Shown here in pieces: positions 43,521-44,731 of a stretch of 44,731 nt of DNA. Made by a program: the position numbers and the translations under genes. The DNA comes from Ruminococcus sp. (GTDB lineage Bacteria; Bacillota; Clostridia; Oscillospirales; Ruminococcaceae): the NCBI GenBank assembly GCA_015066745.1, contig SVNW01000017.1, forward strand, positions 10,410 to 55,140. Reading direction: 5' to 3'. The notes under the pieces were generated by a model, which saw nothing but the letters and a program-made list of their open reading frames with translations, was not told where the DNA came from and did no database searches. How positions within the stretch are numbered: position 1 is the stretch's first letter; each line of letters begins with the position of its first letter.

Positions 43521-43604
43521 ACGATTTTTACAAGGTTACACAGAGAAAATAACGTAAAAACAAGGTTTTTGAATTATAGAAGAAAAAATATCTTTAATTT
43601 CCAC

Positions 43605-43618
43605 GGACAAATTTGTCC
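43605..43618. repeat. Palindrome GGACAAATTTGTCC
   Basis: Perfect 14-bp palindrome sharing both ends with 43507-43520. Confidence 0.55.
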
Positions 43619-43741
43619 ATTTTTTGAAATTTACAAAAGAAAAATCTGCTGCATTTCTTACGAAATTGCGGCAGACTTATTTTCAAAATCACAAATGCCC
43701 GAAAAGGCAAATTTCAATCCCAGCAAGCTCGGTATCACCGC

Positions 43742-43796
43742 ATTACATTTTTTCAAATGTAATCGCTGACACAACGCTTGTTAGGGGAACCCCTAA
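43742..43796 (+). other. Twin hairpins upstream of the frameshifted small gene
   Basis: ATTACATTT-TTTC-AAATGTAAT (43742-43763) and TTAGGGG-AA-CCCCTAA (43781-43796) are perfect stems 17 bp apart. The second is GC-rich, has no T-run and so is a poor terminator. This is the kind of hairpin found beside relaxase nick sites, but that is only a suggestion. Confidence 0.4.
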
Positions 43797-43841
43797 GACC
43801 CGAATAAGATGCTTTCACAAGCATAATTTCAAAGGAAAAGT

Positions 43842-43995
43842 ATGAATAAAAAGGAGCACCCTTTTACAAGAGTGTTCCGATAAAAACTTGGAATATTATT
43901 ACTTAAAATCTGCCGTAAGAAAGTTAAATTATGTCAATCAGTTTATTGATGATTATCTAAAAAATGATGTAATGCTTAGAACAGTGACAAAATAA
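43842..43995 (+). pseudogene. Small mobile-element gene broken by a +1 frameshift
   Basis: ATG 43842 follows a good AAAGGA site, but its frame stops after 13 codons. The next frame is open from 43846 to the stop at 43993-43995 and encodes QECSDKNLEYYYLKSAVRKL and NYVNQFIDDYLKNDVMLRTV, which read like a real helical protein but have no start. Removing one G at 43853-43854 would join them into one 50-residue protein starting MNKKSTLLQ. I infer a recent single-base insertion (or an assembly error). Function unknown; position suggests an accessory of the integrative element. Confidence 0.5.
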
Positions 43996-44016
43996 GGAGA
44001 ATTTGGAGTAAAATGA

Positions 44017-44406
44017 TTATATTTTGTTTTTATTTTGTTCTTGCCATTTATTAAATGATGGACGAGAACCTTCTGGTAATTGTTCTAAACATTGATTAAG
44101 ACTTTGATAAAAATCAATCCAATAACATTCAGCACTTGCAAGTCTTTGAGCATCTTTATAATAGTTGTCATAAAAATAGTTTACTTCTTGTATCAAACGG
44201 ATTTCTATTTTAAGATTATTGGCATAGGCTTCATTAAGAGAATAGATGCTTTCTTTTTTCTCTATTGAAATTTTATGTTGTTTTGCTCGCACACTTAATT
44301 GTTCGCTTCTACCAATATATGCGCAATATTCTTCATGGTCTTTTATTATAAATATCCCATATATCCCACGCTTACAGGAATTAAGATTCGAAAAAATTTC
44401 AATCAT
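44017..44406 (-). CDS. GIY-YIG-like nuclease-domain protein
   Basis: This 129-residue protein shows the GIY-YIG core: GIYGIFII, then EYCAYIGRSEQLSVRAKQH (YIG plus the following Arg), and a later Glu/Asn-containing helix (SAECYWIDFYQ). It is near the size of a minimal single-domain member. Proteins of this type are common on mobile elements and may cut or bind DNA. AAGAGG lies before the ATG. It lies 13 bp after the ribbon-helix-helix gene and is probably co-transcribed with it. Confidence 0.75.
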   Translation of the reverse strand: MIEIFSNLNSCKRGIYGIFIIKDHEEYCAYIGRSEQLSVRAKQHKISIEKKESIYSLNEAYANNLKIEIRLIQEVNYFYDNYYKDAQRLASAECYWIDFYQSLNQCLEQLPEGSRPSFNKWQEQNKNKI

Positions 44407-44419
44407 AATTTTACACCTC

Positions 44420-44620
44420 TTAAGAATGTTTTTCCTTATATTCTTCCAGTGCCGTCTGGAGCAGTTTATTCACACTCATATTCTGAGATTGTGCATAGGC
44501 TTTCAGAGTTTCACGCTCGCCCTTTGGAACATAAAAAATGATAGAATCATAGTTATCTTTAGTCACAGAATTTCGGTTTTTTAGGTATACATCAACCATA
44601 TAACGGAATTGGATTAACAT
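44420..44620 (-). CDS. Ribbon-helix-helix (Arc/CopG-like) small DNA-binding protein
   Basis: This protein of up to 66 residues contains DSIIFYVPKGERETLKAYAQ and MSVNKLLQTALEEYKEK, the strand-helix-helix layout of Arc/CopG-type regulators. The internal ATG at 44599 (MVDVYLKNRNSVTKDNYD) fits the family better than ATG 44620; neither has a clear ribosome-binding site. Such proteins act as antitoxins, relaxosome accessory factors or plasmid regulators. With the GIY-YIG gene directly downstream, a two-gene unit is likely. A toxin-antitoxin role is possible but unproven. Confidence 0.72.
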   Translation of the reverse strand: MLIQFRYMVDVYLKNRNSVTKDNYDSIIFYVPKGERETLKAYAQSQNMSVNKLLQTALEEYKEKHS

Positions 44621-44684
44621 ATTTTTATTTGGCTAAACGACGTAAAATTGCGGTTTTACAATGATTTTTTCGTTATTTTACTCA

Positions 44685-44713
44685 TTGATTTTTCTACTGA
44701 TTTATGTTATAAT
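44685..44713 (+). promoter_or_regulatory. Rightward promoter at the window edge
   Basis: TTGATT (44685-44690), a 17-bp spacer and TATAAT (44708-44713). It points to a gene starting beyond the window. An inverted repeat, GTAAAA/TTTTAC (44642-44659), lies just upstream. Confidence 0.65.
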
Positions 44714-44731
44714 TTAGGTATGTTTGATAGG

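Larger units (their letters stand above)
43164..43841. other. Non-coding, palindrome-rich region of the integrative element (possible transfer origin)
   Basis: Nearly 680 bp without a convincing gene; the short frames here overlap in several frames and lack good starts. It holds two GGACA..TGTCC palindromes and two hairpins (listed separately). Position between excisionase and a small mobilisation-era gene, and the structure content, suggest a regulatory region or oriT; no nick site could be proven. Confidence 0.4.

Noticed and set aside
43515..43845. Two overlapping plus-strand frames (about 84 and 73 codons)
   Set aside because: They overlap in different frames, have weak starts and run through palindromes and hairpins; the region is better read as non-coding.

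Overview
The window is AT-rich DNA with Firmicutes-type promoters and Shine-Dalgarno sites. It most likely comes from a cellulosome- or amylosome-forming Ruminococcus-like member of the Oscillospiraceae. The main evidence is four secreted proteins with dockerin modules, two of them combined with BspA-type leucine-rich repeats. A lysine riboswitch, a eukaryotic-type NADP-isocitrate dehydrogenase beside aconitase and Rex, and clostridial-style integrative-element genes at the right end agree with this. The species cannot be fixed from the sequence alone.

Layout. 1-2.3 kb: two tandem AAA-ATPase-like/PD-(D/E)XK proteins whose 3' ends are nearly identical copies. 2.3-5.1 kb: a compact minus-strand operon of XRE repressor, ImmA/IrrE metallopeptidase, Y-family polymerase and YolD-like protein, with its promoter bracketed by two near-identical palindromic operators. 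This looks like a protease-switched, LexA-independent mutagenesis cassette. 5.1-6.1 kb: a small secreted dockerin protein. 6.4-11.3 kb: addA (no addB in the window), a membrane protein and a guanylate-kinase-like protein. 11.3-15.4 kb: acn, icd and rex, the oxidative arm to 2-oxoglutarate plus the NADH-sensing repressor. 15.4-20.2 kb: a zinc-ribbon/SH3 membrane protein, a degenerate solitary PilT-like ATPase, and a diguanylate cyclase fused to a LacI-type sugar-binding sensor. 20.2-26.2 kb: queA, tgt, a class A penicillin-binding protein and a THUMP rRNA methyltransferase, all in one direction. 26.3-27.4 kb: an Rpn/PD-(D/E)XK transposase-like nuclease.

27.5-30.7 kb: a lysine riboswitch with expression terminator controlling asd-dapA-dapB. 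30.7-36.7 kb: the most unusual locus. A roughly 1226-residue secreted protein combines leucine-rich repeats, an internal dockerin, a PstS-like phosphate-binding domain and a DUF3298-like domain. It is followed by a membrane anti-sigma-like protein with the same kind of DUF3298-like extracellular domain and, overlapping it, an ECF sigma factor. I infer an envelope-sensing module in which a surface or cellulosomal protein and the anti-sigma factor share a ligand-binding fold. 36.8-41.3 kb: an SGNH hydrolase, an LRR-dockerin protein and a dockerin enzyme with a lysozyme-like (possibly GH124) fold.

41.3 kb to the end: one end of an integrative element. It carries inverted-repeat attachment-like sites, a tyrosine integrase, an excisionase, a non-coding palindrome-rich (possibly transfer-origin) region, a frameshifted small gene, a GIY-YIG protein and a ribbon-helix-helix protein. 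Most transcription units are closed by clear hairpin terminators, several placed between convergent genes. No tRNA, rRNA or CRISPR array was seen.
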